From NCBI GenBank assembly GCA_002917075.1, contig NTMA01000119.1, positions 1-64,000 on the forward strand: DNA of 64,000 nucleotides. The letters run 5' to 3'. Below the pieces are notes generated by a model, which was not told the origin of the DNA, ran no database searches, and worked only from the letters and a program-made list of their open reading frames with translations. The DNA comes from Hawksworthiomyces lignivorus (taxonomy: Eukaryota > Ascomycota > Sordariomycetes > Ophiostomatales > Ophiostomataceae). The translations under genes were made by a program, and so were the position numbers. Of the stretch, positions 10,457 through 22,218 are shown piece by piece (the first letter of the stretch is position 1; every line of letters starts with the position of its first letter).

Positions 10457-11353
10457 TCATGCCCAGATTGAACTGACAGGCTCGATAATGTCGCCATTAA
10501 TCTGGAGGCTGTTGCCCTCCGCCCTCACATTGCTGCAGTGACCGCCTGGCTCATCAAGATGTGCGGGACCACTTCTAACACCAGCTCTTCCTTGAAAATG
10601 AAGCTTGGTCTTGTTTTCTTGCTCTGGCACCCGATGTATCTGTATAGAATCAACATTGGCTCCAGCTCTACTCTGGAAAGCTGCAGCTCTCGACTCATGT
10701 TCTCGGATATGGGGCGAGGTAGCATTTGTGGAAGCGAAAGCCGTTAGGCCACCGTCCACCTCAGAAGCCTTTTCATTCAGTCATTGTCGTGCGCCTCCGA
10801 CAAATCCATCTGCATCGGCTCTGTCGCTGTCCCCCTCGATAAAGTTGCCCATAAATGTGATTAAATTTTGCTGCAGCCTTTCCTGAGAGAGTCTGTGAGT
10901 GTGTATGTAGGTATTAGCGATTGCCATCACTTTCTAGCAGCACACTGCAGCTCGCCAAGATAGATACTAAACCAGACTGCGTACATAGTGAGGTGTGCGT
11001 TAGGGCAGCTAAGAATGCCGGCGTAGAACAACAGCTTGCGCCGTATATCTAACGGTCGCTAAATTGCCCACCGAACTCTGATGGCCGAGACTGCCGCTCT
11101 TGCTCAGAAACCGACTGATATCATCCAAAGCGTCCCGAGTCTCTCTGTATAATAATTCTAAGTCACAAGCTCCTTTAGCGTCTAACGATAGACTGGAGAT
11201 GCGAGAAGAAAGGGCCTGAAGGAGAGTGTGGAGAGTGTTGACTTCGCTGGCAATGCTCCTAAACTCGCTAGGTGATGTTTTAAGTGAATTATAGATGTCC
11301 AACGCCACCTGCGAAAGCGCAACAAAATCTCCGATGCTAAACCCAAAGCTCAT
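10457..11353 (-). pseudogene. Fungal STAND-type N-terminal domain gene with C-terminal pseudo-repeats, in-frame TGA
   Basis: Exon 1 11353..11072 (94 codons) opens MSFGFSIGDFVALSQVALDI and contains FRSIASEVNTLHTLLQALSS. This matches the helical N-terminal domain common at the front of fungal NACHT/STAND and related proteins. A plausible intron 11071..10883 has the donor GTGGGC, a GCTAATA branch and the acceptor CTCTCAG; an alternative donor GTTAGA lies 15 bp further. Exon 2 10882..10457 stays in the same frame for 142 codons but contains a TGA at 10783..10781. Before the stop it reads ERLQQNLITFMGNF; after it come about 108 codons with three degenerate repeats (FQSRAGANVDSIQI, FQGRAGVRSG, SNVRAEGNSLQING). 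It is either a decaying gene, a short protein ending at the TGA, or a readthrough case. No NACHT or kinase domain is present. Confidence 0.5.
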
Positions 11354-12483
11354 CTTGACAATTTTACCTGATCTCCGTCATCTGTTCTCGAGATCTAAGA
11401 GAAGCATTTGCGTGAAAATCATGTGAGTAGCTCATTCTGAAGCCTTGCGACGGCTCCGTGTCTACGAGTCTAGATGCTCGTTTGAGGCGGTCAATCCTGC
11501 AGGAACAAAATGCCTGAGGAATAGGCGATGCTGTGTCTACGGAACACTGCCTCAGTGGGCTTAATCCGGGCCGTATTTGCTGCCCAACTTGAACAGCCTT
11601 GCGCAATGACAAAACTCTCGTAACGACGTAGCATAAGCCAACGACTTGGGGCTGTTCAACCAAGCCGTCAAATGGTACATGGTAGAATTCATCCGATCAT
11701 ATCATATATATACCAGTCTACAGCTGTACGACTTTTGCGGATCAACGGCGCCTCATGCATGTAACTGGCTTTAGTGCAATCCGCCGAAAATTTGCCCAGT
11801 TGTTCCATCCCTAATCAGAGTATAAGCGAATAAAAACGCCTCTTGCTGTACCCATGCAGCACTTCGCCTTCCTCCATCCGGATTCTCTAGAGATCTTGCC
11901 TCCGATTTTTTTTTGTACCTGTGGACTCACAGAGACTCGCAGCCTTTTCACCCTTTTCCGTACTAATCAGATGAACATGCATGTCTCTACGACTGTGGTC
12001 AAAGGCTGTCCAGTTTGGTAGGCCATATACATCCTATTTCGCGCGCTCTGTTTGGGGGCAAACGAAGAATCGGCTATTAATTAACTTCGGGTAGATGTAG
12101 CATAAGTGCACATCTTAAAGAGAAACTTTAATATATTCGTATCGTATACTATCTTTTAAATTTGCCAAGGATGTAAACGAAGAGTAGAGCCAACCCACCG
12201 CAGTGAGCTTGCTTCACAGGGCATATGACCTCCATGCCTTTTAAAAGTAACAAAGAACTCCTTACGCCCCATATTCCACACAATTCCAGAAGCGTATCCT
12301 AATACCACCAAGAATGATACGATGCCGTCTGGGCTATGATAGAAATTCCTCTCCGTCTGGGCAATGTCGAAACACAACTATAATCATACACTTTAGTTCA
12401 GACGATGCGTTTGGATACGCTCGACTGTCGAAGAAACCCTTTATTATCAAAGGGAATCTGTTCGCAGACACTGTAGAGAGCCA
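11354..12483. other. Intergenic, no gene recognised
   Basis: AT-rich DNA between the start of the STAND-type fragment and the 3' end of the zinc-cluster regulator. It contains one copy (11916-11960) of a short dispersed repeat also found near 24.1 kb. No supported coding region. Confidence 0.5.
11916..11960. repeat. Dispersed short repeat, copy A
   Basis: After a T run, this copy shares CCTG(T/C)GGACTC(A/G)CAG and GCAGCCTTTTC(A/G)CCC plus TTTTCCG with 24099-24140. Copy A carries T or A where copy B has C or G at CpG positions. Confidence 0.55.
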
Positions 12484-15024
12484 TTATCCCTCAAAGGGGC
12501 GATATAAGCCATCATCAAGAATTCCTAAGTTTCCCCAGTTGGCGGCGTATCCGTCACACATGAGACGCATGATCAGGTCATTGTCTCTAGGTACACACCA
12601 CTGCTCCGCAAGTATGCTACTCGTCGTTACCATACTACTGTCACCTAGCCAAGTGCTTGCCGACTCGTCAAACATCGTCAAGTCTGGCGTCAACAGCTGC
12701 GTTGTAGAGTCGCATGCATCCTGCAGTTCGTAGTTTTCGCAGAAGGATGGCGAAAAGACACGATCTACTAGGTTTCGTTTTGGTTGTTGTTTCTCCTGAC
12801 TGAGTTGTCGCTTGTATAGCTCAATCGCGTCAGAAAAGCTAGTCAGTATGTCATAGTATTGCTCGGCTTGTGGACTCAGACGTTTCAGCTCGGCCAAGAC
12901 CCGCAGTGAGCTGATGAAGGCCTGCTTATTTTCATCACTGTCGTTGTTGTTTCCAAGGAGAGAGAAGCCAAGTACGAGACCGGCGGCAAATATCCAGGCC
13001 CTAGAAAAAAGAAAAAGGTTATTTTCAATAGCCCCGAGAGACTTCATAATAATAAATATATCGTACGCACTTTACGATGCACATGTTGCCCAGCAGCAAC
13101 TCACTCTCCATAACGCGCTGGCACATCTGTGCCATATATGTGGATGCCTCAATGCAGGCACACGACAGTTCGGCAACAGCAGCAGTAGCAGCTGTGTCTT
13201 GCACCGAGCGAGGGTCTCCACGAAGCTGTGGCATGATGTATTCGATGAGGAATTGTTTCGTGACTAGTATGACGCCGAAATAATATGCCCCAGCAATATG
13301 AACATTTCCGATAGCCACCTGCCGGCTACAATCTTGCTTCTCAGATATCTGCCGGAGAGCCGCGGGAATTGCGCGATTTCGCTGCTGCAATGTCCGGAGG
13401 AGACCTTCGGCAGATTCAACGTCTAGAGCCCCGCCGGCGGACTTCTCGACGGAAGCGTCGATTACAGCCGACAGATCGTAGATTGCGTTGACTGCTAGAG
13501 CCCGGTAATTGCTTGACGAGACATGACCATTAGCGCCAGCCGACGAGCCTGACGCACCGCTGGCAGTGTTGCCGATGACTCCAAGTCTTAGAGGCATCGC
13601 ACTGCTGCGGCGTCCCAAGATTGAACTGCAGATTATATCGAACACGCGGAGGCTCTTGGCAGTCCGCAATCTGTCGGGGGGAAGATGGGTGCGTTAGGCT
13701 GGATCAGAACAAGCTACAAGACGTTGCACGAAGGCGCTGAGAACAATCACTTACTTGGCGTCTCTCTCTTTGGGGTGCAAGTATTTCTGCAGACCGGATA
13801 TGTGAAGGCCTAGTATGTCCGCAGCCTTAGAAGCTACCCCGATGTACATAAAAGCCGAGTTGCGGCGGCACGCGCCCAGCATGTAGAATGCCATGAGCAG
13901 GTAGGCCCGGATCAGGTCGAGCGTGGGGTCTTGCAGCATTCCCGCAAAGGCCATCTTGCGGCCTTGCACAAAGAATTTGGCAGCACATAGAAGATCTTGC
14001 GAGTTGCTGCCTCTGCACTGTGCTCCTATGGCAATCATCAAGTACAGCTGAGCAAGGTAGATGTTGTCTGACTTTTGGGCTGTGCCTTCTTCATTTTCAT
14101 GGCGTATCAAGTGCGAGTGTTTGAGCAACTGAGTAATCTCACTACTGGTAAAAAGATCGAGCAACCCACTGGACTACGCCAGATGTCAGCAACGTGGAGA
14201 GTCGAAGAGAGAAAATTGTGATACCACTCTTAACATACGGCGTCTAAGAAACACTGAACGAGTGCTTTCTTGGTTTCGATGTCGAGATCATCTTGAAAGG
14301 AGTCCGCGCTGGAGTCTGTGCCGTCGGCTTCGAACAGCACATGGCTAATTTGGTCATCGGTAAAACCCGAGGGACCAGAATGGCGCTTTAGGATCGTCTG
14401 CAGGAACCTGAGAAACGAGATGGCAGCTGTATCCCCGATGAAGACTACAAATCGTATGTGTCAGTGTGGGCATGCAAGGCAGGATCTGAGCAGTATTATT
14501 TATCAAAGACGAGAGCCGCAGGCAGGAAGCCGCTCTATTGAGTGGATGGATAGATGGTTGTAGGACTGCTTACTCTTCTCTCCACTCAAACTCGACAGCA
14601 TGACGGCTGACCCGTCTCGACTGTCATCGGGTGATGCCTCGGTCTCGTCTATGCTCTGAGCAGCTGGCTCCACAATTTCGTCCTGTACCACGGCACTCGA
14701 GCTCTCATAGGCCGGTATGGGGCGTTGCGGTAGCTCAGGGCTGCCCCGGTGCGTGCTGCCCCACGTGGCTGTTGGCGAGGGCATGGCCTGTCGGATGCTG
14801 GCGCTGGTATGGGCCCCTTTCGGCTGCCGTCGGGGCTCGGCGGAGGCCACAGGCGATAAAATGTTCCGGCGGTATTTCTCATAGCGGCACGAGTCGGCCA
14901 GGCCCCTATTGTCGCAGCCCCGACAGGGCCGCTTGCCGTCGCACCGCTTCTTGGAGGCTTTGCAAAGGTTGCACGCCGATGCTACCCGCTGGCGGTTCTC
15001 CGGCTTCACTCGCGGTCGCGGCAT
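12484..15024 (-). CDS. Zn(II)2Cys6 transcription factor, likely regulator of the adjacent aromatic cluster
   Basis: Five exons: 15024..14574, 14444..14239, 14173..13755, 13670..13071 and 13000..12484. All junctions keep frame, giving 730 residues. The N-terminal zinc cluster has cysteines at about 18, 21, 28, 34, 37 and 46 (CNLC, RCDGKRPC, RGC, SC), spaced C-X2-C-X6-C-X5-C-X2-C-X8-C. The middle region begins IFIGDTAAISFL in exon 2 and contains LAQLYLMIAIGAQCRG, AYLLMAFYMLGACRRNSAFMYIGVA and RVFDIICSSILGRRSSA, the typical landmarks of the fungal-specific transcription factor domain. The gene is divergent from the FAD monooxygenase across 677 bp that contain CGG-type motifs. Control of the two neighbouring enzymes is inferred from position. 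Some upstream in-frame codons exist, but the ATG at 15024 (MPRPRVKPENRQR) directly precedes the DNA-binding domain. Confidence 0.9.
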
Positions 15025-15261
15025 TTTGGGAAAGGCGATGCAAAATAAAAAAAATGGTTGACAAGGTCTCTCTTTTGTGCTCTTTTCCAGCCGCAATCGG
15101 TTCGAGAAGTTATCCGCCACAACATCGAATGTAATGATTATATCATTACTCTCGATCATTGGGGGTTTTGCTTATCTCAGTGGATTCCACAAGCTCCAAA
15201 TCGATATAAGGTCGAGTGGGGTAAAATGACCCTTGTTTCTTAGCTCGGTGATAGGCGAGAG

Positions 15262-15281
15262 CGGAAGACGGAAGCCGGAAG
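15262..15281 (+). promoter_or_regulatory. Three tandem CGGAAG motifs
   Basis: CGGAAG occurs at 15262, 15269 and 15276, exactly 7 bp apart, followed by CCG at 15282-15284. CGG triplets are the half-sites of zinc-cluster regulators. The site lies between the regulator and the monooxygenase. Its role is inferred. Confidence 0.4.
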
Positions 15282-15377
15282 CCGCTCTTTGCAAATAATG
15301 GCCTTTACAGCTGGCGGATGATGCACCTCTAGCAATTACAGTCTGGGTGCCGTGTTATACGGCATCTAGAGGTCAGC

Positions 15378-15395
15378 TTCCGCTGATCGTCGGAA
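15378..15395 (+). promoter_or_regulatory. Candidate zinc-cluster operator TTCCG-N8-CGGAA
   Basis: The perfect 5-bp inverted arms TTCCG and CGGAA are separated by 8 bp in the shared regulator/monooxygenase promoter. Everted CCG...CGG pairs are a known class of homodimer site for zinc-cluster proteins. Similar palindromes lie upstream of the decarboxylase. Confidence 0.45.
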
Positions 15396-15701
15396 AAGAG
15401 ACGCAAGGTTGATATCCATTGCCTTCTTTATAACAGAGGTTCAGCTAGTAGGCTTCATTGGTTATCATACGATAGAGAAAGATAAGGATGCTTCGAAGAA
15501 GAACATTGTCACCGGATGACGTAGTTCATCAGAGGGATAAAAGAAGCATCATCATGGGCAATCTTCTGTAGCTAATGTTCAACTGTTCTTGTCCTTGTTT
15601 TGATATTTGGCGCCTGTCTAGTATCCCTAAGCCGTACAGCTCAACATCTCATTTTCTTGAAGATCTCTGTCTGTTCAGAGTTCCACATAATAGTTTTTAC
15701 G

Positions 15702-17517
15702 ATGGGTTCCAACGATAGTCCAACCTGGAGACGCCTGAGTGTCGGTGTTATTGGAGGTGGCATCGGCGGCATGTCGACTGGTATTGCGCTGCGCCGCGCC
15801 GGACACGAAGTAACCATCTACGAGCGGAACGACTTCGCTGGAGAAGTTGGCGCTTCGGTGTCCTGCGCAGCCAACGGCACGCGCTGGCTTCATGAGTGGG
15901 GGGTTGACGTCGAGAAGGGCGATCCGGTCGTGCTCAAGTCGTTGATCAACCGGGACTGGAAGGTAAATTGCTTTTGACTTGCCACCGCCACTGGCTCGTA
16001 TGCATATTAACTGGTAAAATCGAGTAGACCGGCGAACCCGTCAGCGTGTACTCGCTGGACGATTACGAGCAGCGCTGGGGCTATGTCTACAACATGTTCC
16101 ACCGCCAATACATGCACCGGATGCTGAAAGACTGCGCCCTACAGGAGGAGGGTCCAGGGACTCCCGCCAAGCTGGAGGTCAACCATGCAGTACGTACATG
16201 CTGCCCGCATCAGAAAAGGCGTCTCTGGTCGTGGGACAGCGAAATACTAATAGCATCCCTAGTGCAAGTCGGTCGATCTCGAGGCTGGTGTTATCACCTT
16301 TGCCAATGGCGTGAGAGTCAAGCATGATCTGATTATCGGCGCAGACGGCATCGGCTCTGTCGTGCGCCAGGCCATCGGCCTAAACCCCGAGAAGCGGCCG
16401 TCCGAGTCGAGCTGCCTGCACGCCAACGTGACGACGGAGGAAGCCAAGAAGCTCGGCCTAGTGGACTACTCGCTGGATAGCGCGCTGGAGTACTGGGGCG
16501 GGCAGGAGGGAAAGTGGGACAAGATCGTGCTGTCCCCGTGCAACGGCGGCAAGCTGCTGTCCTACTATTGCTTCTTCCCACGGGCCGTCGGCGACTACAC
16601 CACCCACACCTGGGGCGGCCAGGACCGCCCTGTCGAGGAGCTCCTCGCCCCGTTCCCCGAGCTCGACTCCCAGGTCCGCAACCATCTTGCCATCGGCAAG
16701 GAGATCCAGCCGTGGCGTCTCTGGGTCCAGTACGCTCCTCCATTCTCCAAGTTACCAATCAATTTAGGGATTTGATGTTGATACTGACTTTTTTTGGCCT
16801 CTTAGCCAACCTTACCCATATATTGTCAAGAACTCTGTCGCTCTGCTCGGAGATGCCGGTCACCCCGTATGTTTATGTTCCAATTTCTGCATCTCTGCTC
16901 TGGATAGCATGGATCAGACTAACCCGTAATAGATGATGCCTCACCAAAGCCAAGGAGCATGCATGGCAATTGAGGATGCTGCGGCATTGGGAATTCTCTT
17001 TAGCCCTACGTACTTCAATGGAGATGTTGCTGAAAGCCTGGCAGTCTATGAGAAAGTTCGTCTGCCAAGGGCAACACGGGTGCAGTCCGCCGCTGCAAAG
17101 GCCGCGTACAATATTAACGAGAGAATCGGTAAGCCAACGAAAGTCTGTTGCCTCCATAAAACGACGCATTTTCTCATAATGATTTCTGTAGGATTCTCGA
17201 GCAACACAAATATCAAGCATTACAACGTCGAGGACGAATCCAAGAAATTGACCATCGAGGAGATGAATGCGTAAGGATTAACCAGTTTCCATGGAACAGG
17301 GAAACCCCATCCAAAATAGAAGGGTACTAATTCGTGGCTCTACAACTCTAGGTACGATATGTATGCGGACATCGAAGAGGTTCTCGCAGAGAAGAGGGCA
17401 TCGCACTATAAGAACGAGGACAAGTTCTTCAGGGGTTTGCCGATTGGCCTCGAGCTGTCGACCGGAGTGGTAGTTCAGAGACCAATTAGCAACGGCGCCA
17501 CGGCCTCTCGAATCTAG
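15702..17517 (+). CDS. FAD-dependent monooxygenase, salicylate hydroxylase-like
   Basis: Class A flavoprotein hydroxylase of 470 residues. Seven exons: 15702..15962, 16028..16189, 16263..16750, 16806..16866, 16933..17128, 17192..17270 and 17352..17517. Frame is kept throughout, though the donor at 16751 (GTTACC) is weak. Landmarks are the dinucleotide-binding GGGIGG at about residues 18-23 (VIGGGIGGMSTGIALRRAGH), the middle DG motif (LIIGADGIGSVVRQ), and LLGDAGHP followed by SQGACMAIEDAAALG. LLGDAGHP has Gly where the family usually has Ala. Family members hydroxylate salicylate or related aromatic acids using NAD(P)H and O2. With a 2,3-dihydroxybenzoate decarboxylase next door, it could be a salicylate 1-hydroxylase (making catechol) or a ring hydroxylase making 2,3-dihydroxybenzoate; sequence alone does not decide. 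No signal peptide or membrane anchor is evident. Confidence 0.88.
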
Positions 17518-18110
17518 AGCGAAGGGATTGTTTGCTATTACCTAGAAGCCCTGTTCTGAACTATTTCCGTTTTCTTAGCTACAAAAAGAGAATTCCGTAG
17601 ATCTACCATCTTATATAGAATAGCTAGCCAGTGAGTTTGATACAAGAAGACTTTTGTAAGAACAGCAACTGGCAGCTGATAAGCCTATTCCACGGACAAA
17701 CTAGAGCTTGGCGAGATATCACATGTATTGTTAGTAGGAGCAGCTCAACTATAGGCCGCTATGATGCGCGTAGAGGGTGCGACAAGATCGAGATATCCCC
17801 CAGGTTTATGCCACGGAAAAAGCTACAGTCACTAACTTTATTAAGAGTCACACTATACTATGGTTGATAGAAAAAGCGAGGTCTTTGGTGGAGAGGCTCG
17901 TTTGTCGCGTATTAGATTTGGGAGTAGGAAATGCATCACTCGCGATTTTAAAAACTGCATTCACTTACAGCAGAGAGCATATCACCGAAGTTCACTGTTT
18001 GAATGAAAAAGAACCATTGGCTAGCAATTCAAAGTGTTCCGCTGTCCCGCTGCTGCAAATGTGAGCGAGGTGGGTGGGTCAATTCCGAGTTGGAGACTCT
18101 TGGGGTACCT

Positions 18111-18129
18111 TTCCGCTATCACTTCGGAT
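18111..18129 (+). promoter_or_regulatory. CCG-N9-CGG site within a 7-bp hairpin
   Basis: TTCCG (18111-18115) and CGGAT (18125-18129) face each other with 9 bp between. An overlapping perfect inverted repeat, CGCTATC...GATAGCG, has a 6-base loop. It could be a regulator site, a hairpin or both. Confidence 0.3.
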
Positions 18130-18161
18130 AGCGCACCACATTATGTCATAGGAAAAGTCCC

Positions 18162-18184
18162 TTTCCGACAGCACAAGTCGGAAA
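18162..18184 (+). promoter_or_regulatory. Candidate zinc-cluster operator TTTCCG-N11-CGGAAA
   Basis: Perfect 6-bp inverted arms TTTCCG and CGGAAA with an 11-bp spacer lie about 500 bp upstream of the decarboxylase ATG. The arms match those of the palindrome at 15378-15395. Confidence 0.42.
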
Positions 18185-18656
18185 TGGGCCTCCACACGTT
18201 CCAGCATCTTGCCCTCGAGATCTATCATATCAACTCTTAACAACACCAGTCGAGTTCTCTAGTTCCCGTCATAGTTTGGGGCTCACCGTTATACCTCCCT
18301 CAAAAAAAAGCTCAGTAATTATATCTGGTTTCCTTCACTCTATAGGAATAGCTTGCTGTTAGTTTCATAGCTCAGAGCTGTTTTGCACCAAATGCTACCC
18401 CAGAATCCTGGAAGTCATCCAAACACGTACTTCGCACTACTGGGGACCGGAATTTATGAGCATCTTGGTCGGATAGGGCCTTCCGTGAGCATGCTGAGGC
18501 GGGTAGGATCTGAACTCGGATGTATAAATACTTTCTCCTAGCAAGATGTGTTGGAAACCGTGCAACCCCGCCCTCATTAAGCCATCCCCAACACCCCCCA
18601 TAACTGTATCTAGTGTCTTAGGTGATTGCGTATCTTGACAACTGGCTTTAATATAA

Positions 18657-19780
<1,124 letters not shown>

Positions 19781-20890
19781 GGACATACGTGTTTATTATG
19801 TAAGGTCATCACTGTAAGACATTGGGAACTAGAAATTAAAACATGTTTAACGTCAGATTGCTACATGGCAACGGCAATGGCAATCGAAGCAAATTCAAGA
19901 ACTAGAAATGGCCTCTAAATCTATAGCATCTCAACACGTATCCCTAATTATCTCGGTTAAGATTCCAATTATTGGTCTGACCATATGCCAGTGCTACCGC
20001 TCTTCTGGGTCATTTGGTTAGAAGTGCCGTGAATGCGATTCGCTGTCTGAAATAAAGTAAAGTATCGTTTCAAAAACATTTGCTAGTCAACGCTCATATA
20101 TCGCGCCGTATTTCTTTATTTCATTGCTATTAAATAACATAGCCTATTTTGACAGCACCTTGCCGGTAATGATATGGCTGCGAGTGAGGTAGGGAACCAT
20201 GCAGATAAACATCCAATAGCTTGTGCTCGTAGGCAATTCCTAGATCAAGATAAATGTAGACACTATAGCTGATTACTTTCTGTTATTACTGAGTCTCGGC
20301 GAGTTTTGTTTTCTAGTAATTTTGTAATCAGCAGATTTAGCCGTAAATGCCTAGCATGTATCTCACCGGAGCACAACCATTGAGATTTGCTCTCGGGTTG
20401 AACCTGTGAAGAATAATATTAGTGCACGCACTGTTTGTTACCTTTCATTTCCCGTATCATAAGTATAATACCAGGAAAGTCAGCTCGGCAAACTATTAGG
20501 AATATATGTGGAATTATTATGGGTTTAAGCTATCTGCAAAAGCCTCCAGTTCCTATGACGGCTCACCTCATTACTTCACTGAGTTTGCAATGAGCGTTGT
20601 CAAATCATCCATCTCCTCGAGCCCATTGTGACTTTTCATGTCCTCCATCCACCACATCACTGTCCTAGTGACGTGTGCGAGTATATCTGTGATCAAATAA
20701 TTCAGAGATCCTCGTGCTTCTTAGCTAGATACATAAAACGGCCGGATATTTCATTGCGAAGCTCGCTAGTAAGGAAAGAAATAGGTAGGGTTCTCATAAA
20801 AATTAATATTAAAAGTAAGAAGATTAAGTCGTATCTGGCGGTTTTGCTTCAGCCACGTAAAAAAAAAGGGTTATCTGTCTGTATGACATA
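19781..20890. other. Convergent intergenic, no gene recognised
   Basis: AT-rich DNA between two 3' ends (decarboxylase on plus, membrane glycoprotein on minus). Only short frames occur and nothing is supported as a gene. Confidence 0.5.
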
Positions 20891-22218
20891 TTACTTTTCG
20901 CTTGAACCAATCTCGACGGGTGGCAGCGGCGGCGGACTCGGGGTAGCTGCCCAAGGCTGTGCATAGCCGCCGTATACAGCGCCGCCCCCCGCACCCGAAG
21001 TATCCTGCCCCGGACCTTGCACCTCGGCCGGGCCGTAGGCATAATAGGCGTGCTGCTGCAGCGAGGCGGCGCCCCACGGTTGTATGGGCTGCTGTTGCTG
21101 GACGTCGCCCTGTGGTCCGGCGAGGCCGCCGCGCCGCCTCTTCAAGATGACGATGATCCAGACGAGCAAGCCGATGATAATGACGCCCGCGACGCCGCCG
21201 ACGACGGGGCCGGCAATCCACGCCTTGGAGGTGGACGAGCTGCCGCTGCCACTACCGGCGCCGCCATTATCGCCGGACACGCCGCTGCTGGATGGGTTGC
21301 CGCCAGTTACAGTCACAATGAAGGGGAAGGCGTTGCCGGTGCCGGTGCCGGTGTCTGTGCCGGTGGCGCCGCCTCCACCGGCGCTCGTCGCAACAGCGGT
21401 GGTCTTGGGGGTCGAACTGGACGATATGAGCGATTTGGGCGATGTGGACGATGTGGACAATGTGCTTGGGGTTGCTGTTTTTGCGTTCCCTGCGTTAGCA
21501 TCTTAAAACCAAGCCAAGCTCATTCCAGTCGGCCGCCGTACACTCTTTTCTCCAGACAAACAGTACTCACATGTAGTCGCTGTCGTACGAAACAGCGTCT
21601 CAGGGGCATGCACGGTAGAGTCGCACGCGTAGGCGACGTACGCATCGGTGGCTCCGACGCTCTCTAGGACGGTGAAGCTGTAGCAGACATTGGCACCGCT
21701 GAGCGCTCCGATCGAATTGAGACACAGTCGCGTCGTTAGCCTCGATAGTAGTAGTAGTAGCAGTAGAGCCGTATCGGGTCTATAAATAGTCTCTCACCAT
21801 GGATATGTGCTGCCCGGCACTAGCAGGACGGAGCCGCCCGTACAGCCCGTCGCGATGGTGAATGCCGTGGCGTCGGTAGGCCGGCAGGCGCACCACGACG
21901 ACGACTCGGTCAGCGTCGAGCCTGCTCCACAGTAGGCCGCATACCCTGTCGGCGAGTAAGCGATTGATCACGCTGGAGAGACAGGTAGCAAAATACGGCG
22001 TGCACGCGCCGGGGGTCCCGAGACATACAGGTATTCTGGGAAGGGATATAGCCGATCAGGCCGGCAGAAGCGTCCTGCCGCAGAGCAAGCGCCACCTTGT
22101 TGGGGTGTGGGGCGGGCGTGACAGCGGCCTCGTTGGGGAAAATAAGAGATCCATGAGCTCCGTGAACGGCGAGACAGGTGCCGAGGAGACCAAGAAGAAC
22201 GAGTTCGGCCAATGCCAT
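20891..22218 (-). CDS. Single-pass membrane glycoprotein with Ser/Thr-rich stalk
   Basis: 358 residues from four exons: 22218..22029, 21945..21798, 21698..21571 and 21501..20891, with phases consistent. Residues 1 to about 20 (MALAELVLLGLLGTCLAVHG) are a signal peptide. The ectodomain contains several cysteines (YAAYCGAG, SSWCACRP, ATGCTGG, CGANVCYSF, AYACDST). A long Ser/Thr/Gly stalk follows (STLSTSSTSPKSLISSSSTP and beyond), then one membrane span, AGPVVGGVAGVIIIGLLVWIIVI, and a basic stop-transfer KRRR. The cytosolic tail is Gln/Pro/Gly-rich and ends PPPLPPVEIGSSEK. The layout resembles fungal cell-wall sensors such as WSC and Mid2 types, but no WSC cysteine pattern was confirmed. A surface sensor or adhesion role is inferred from architecture only. 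Confidence 0.78.
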
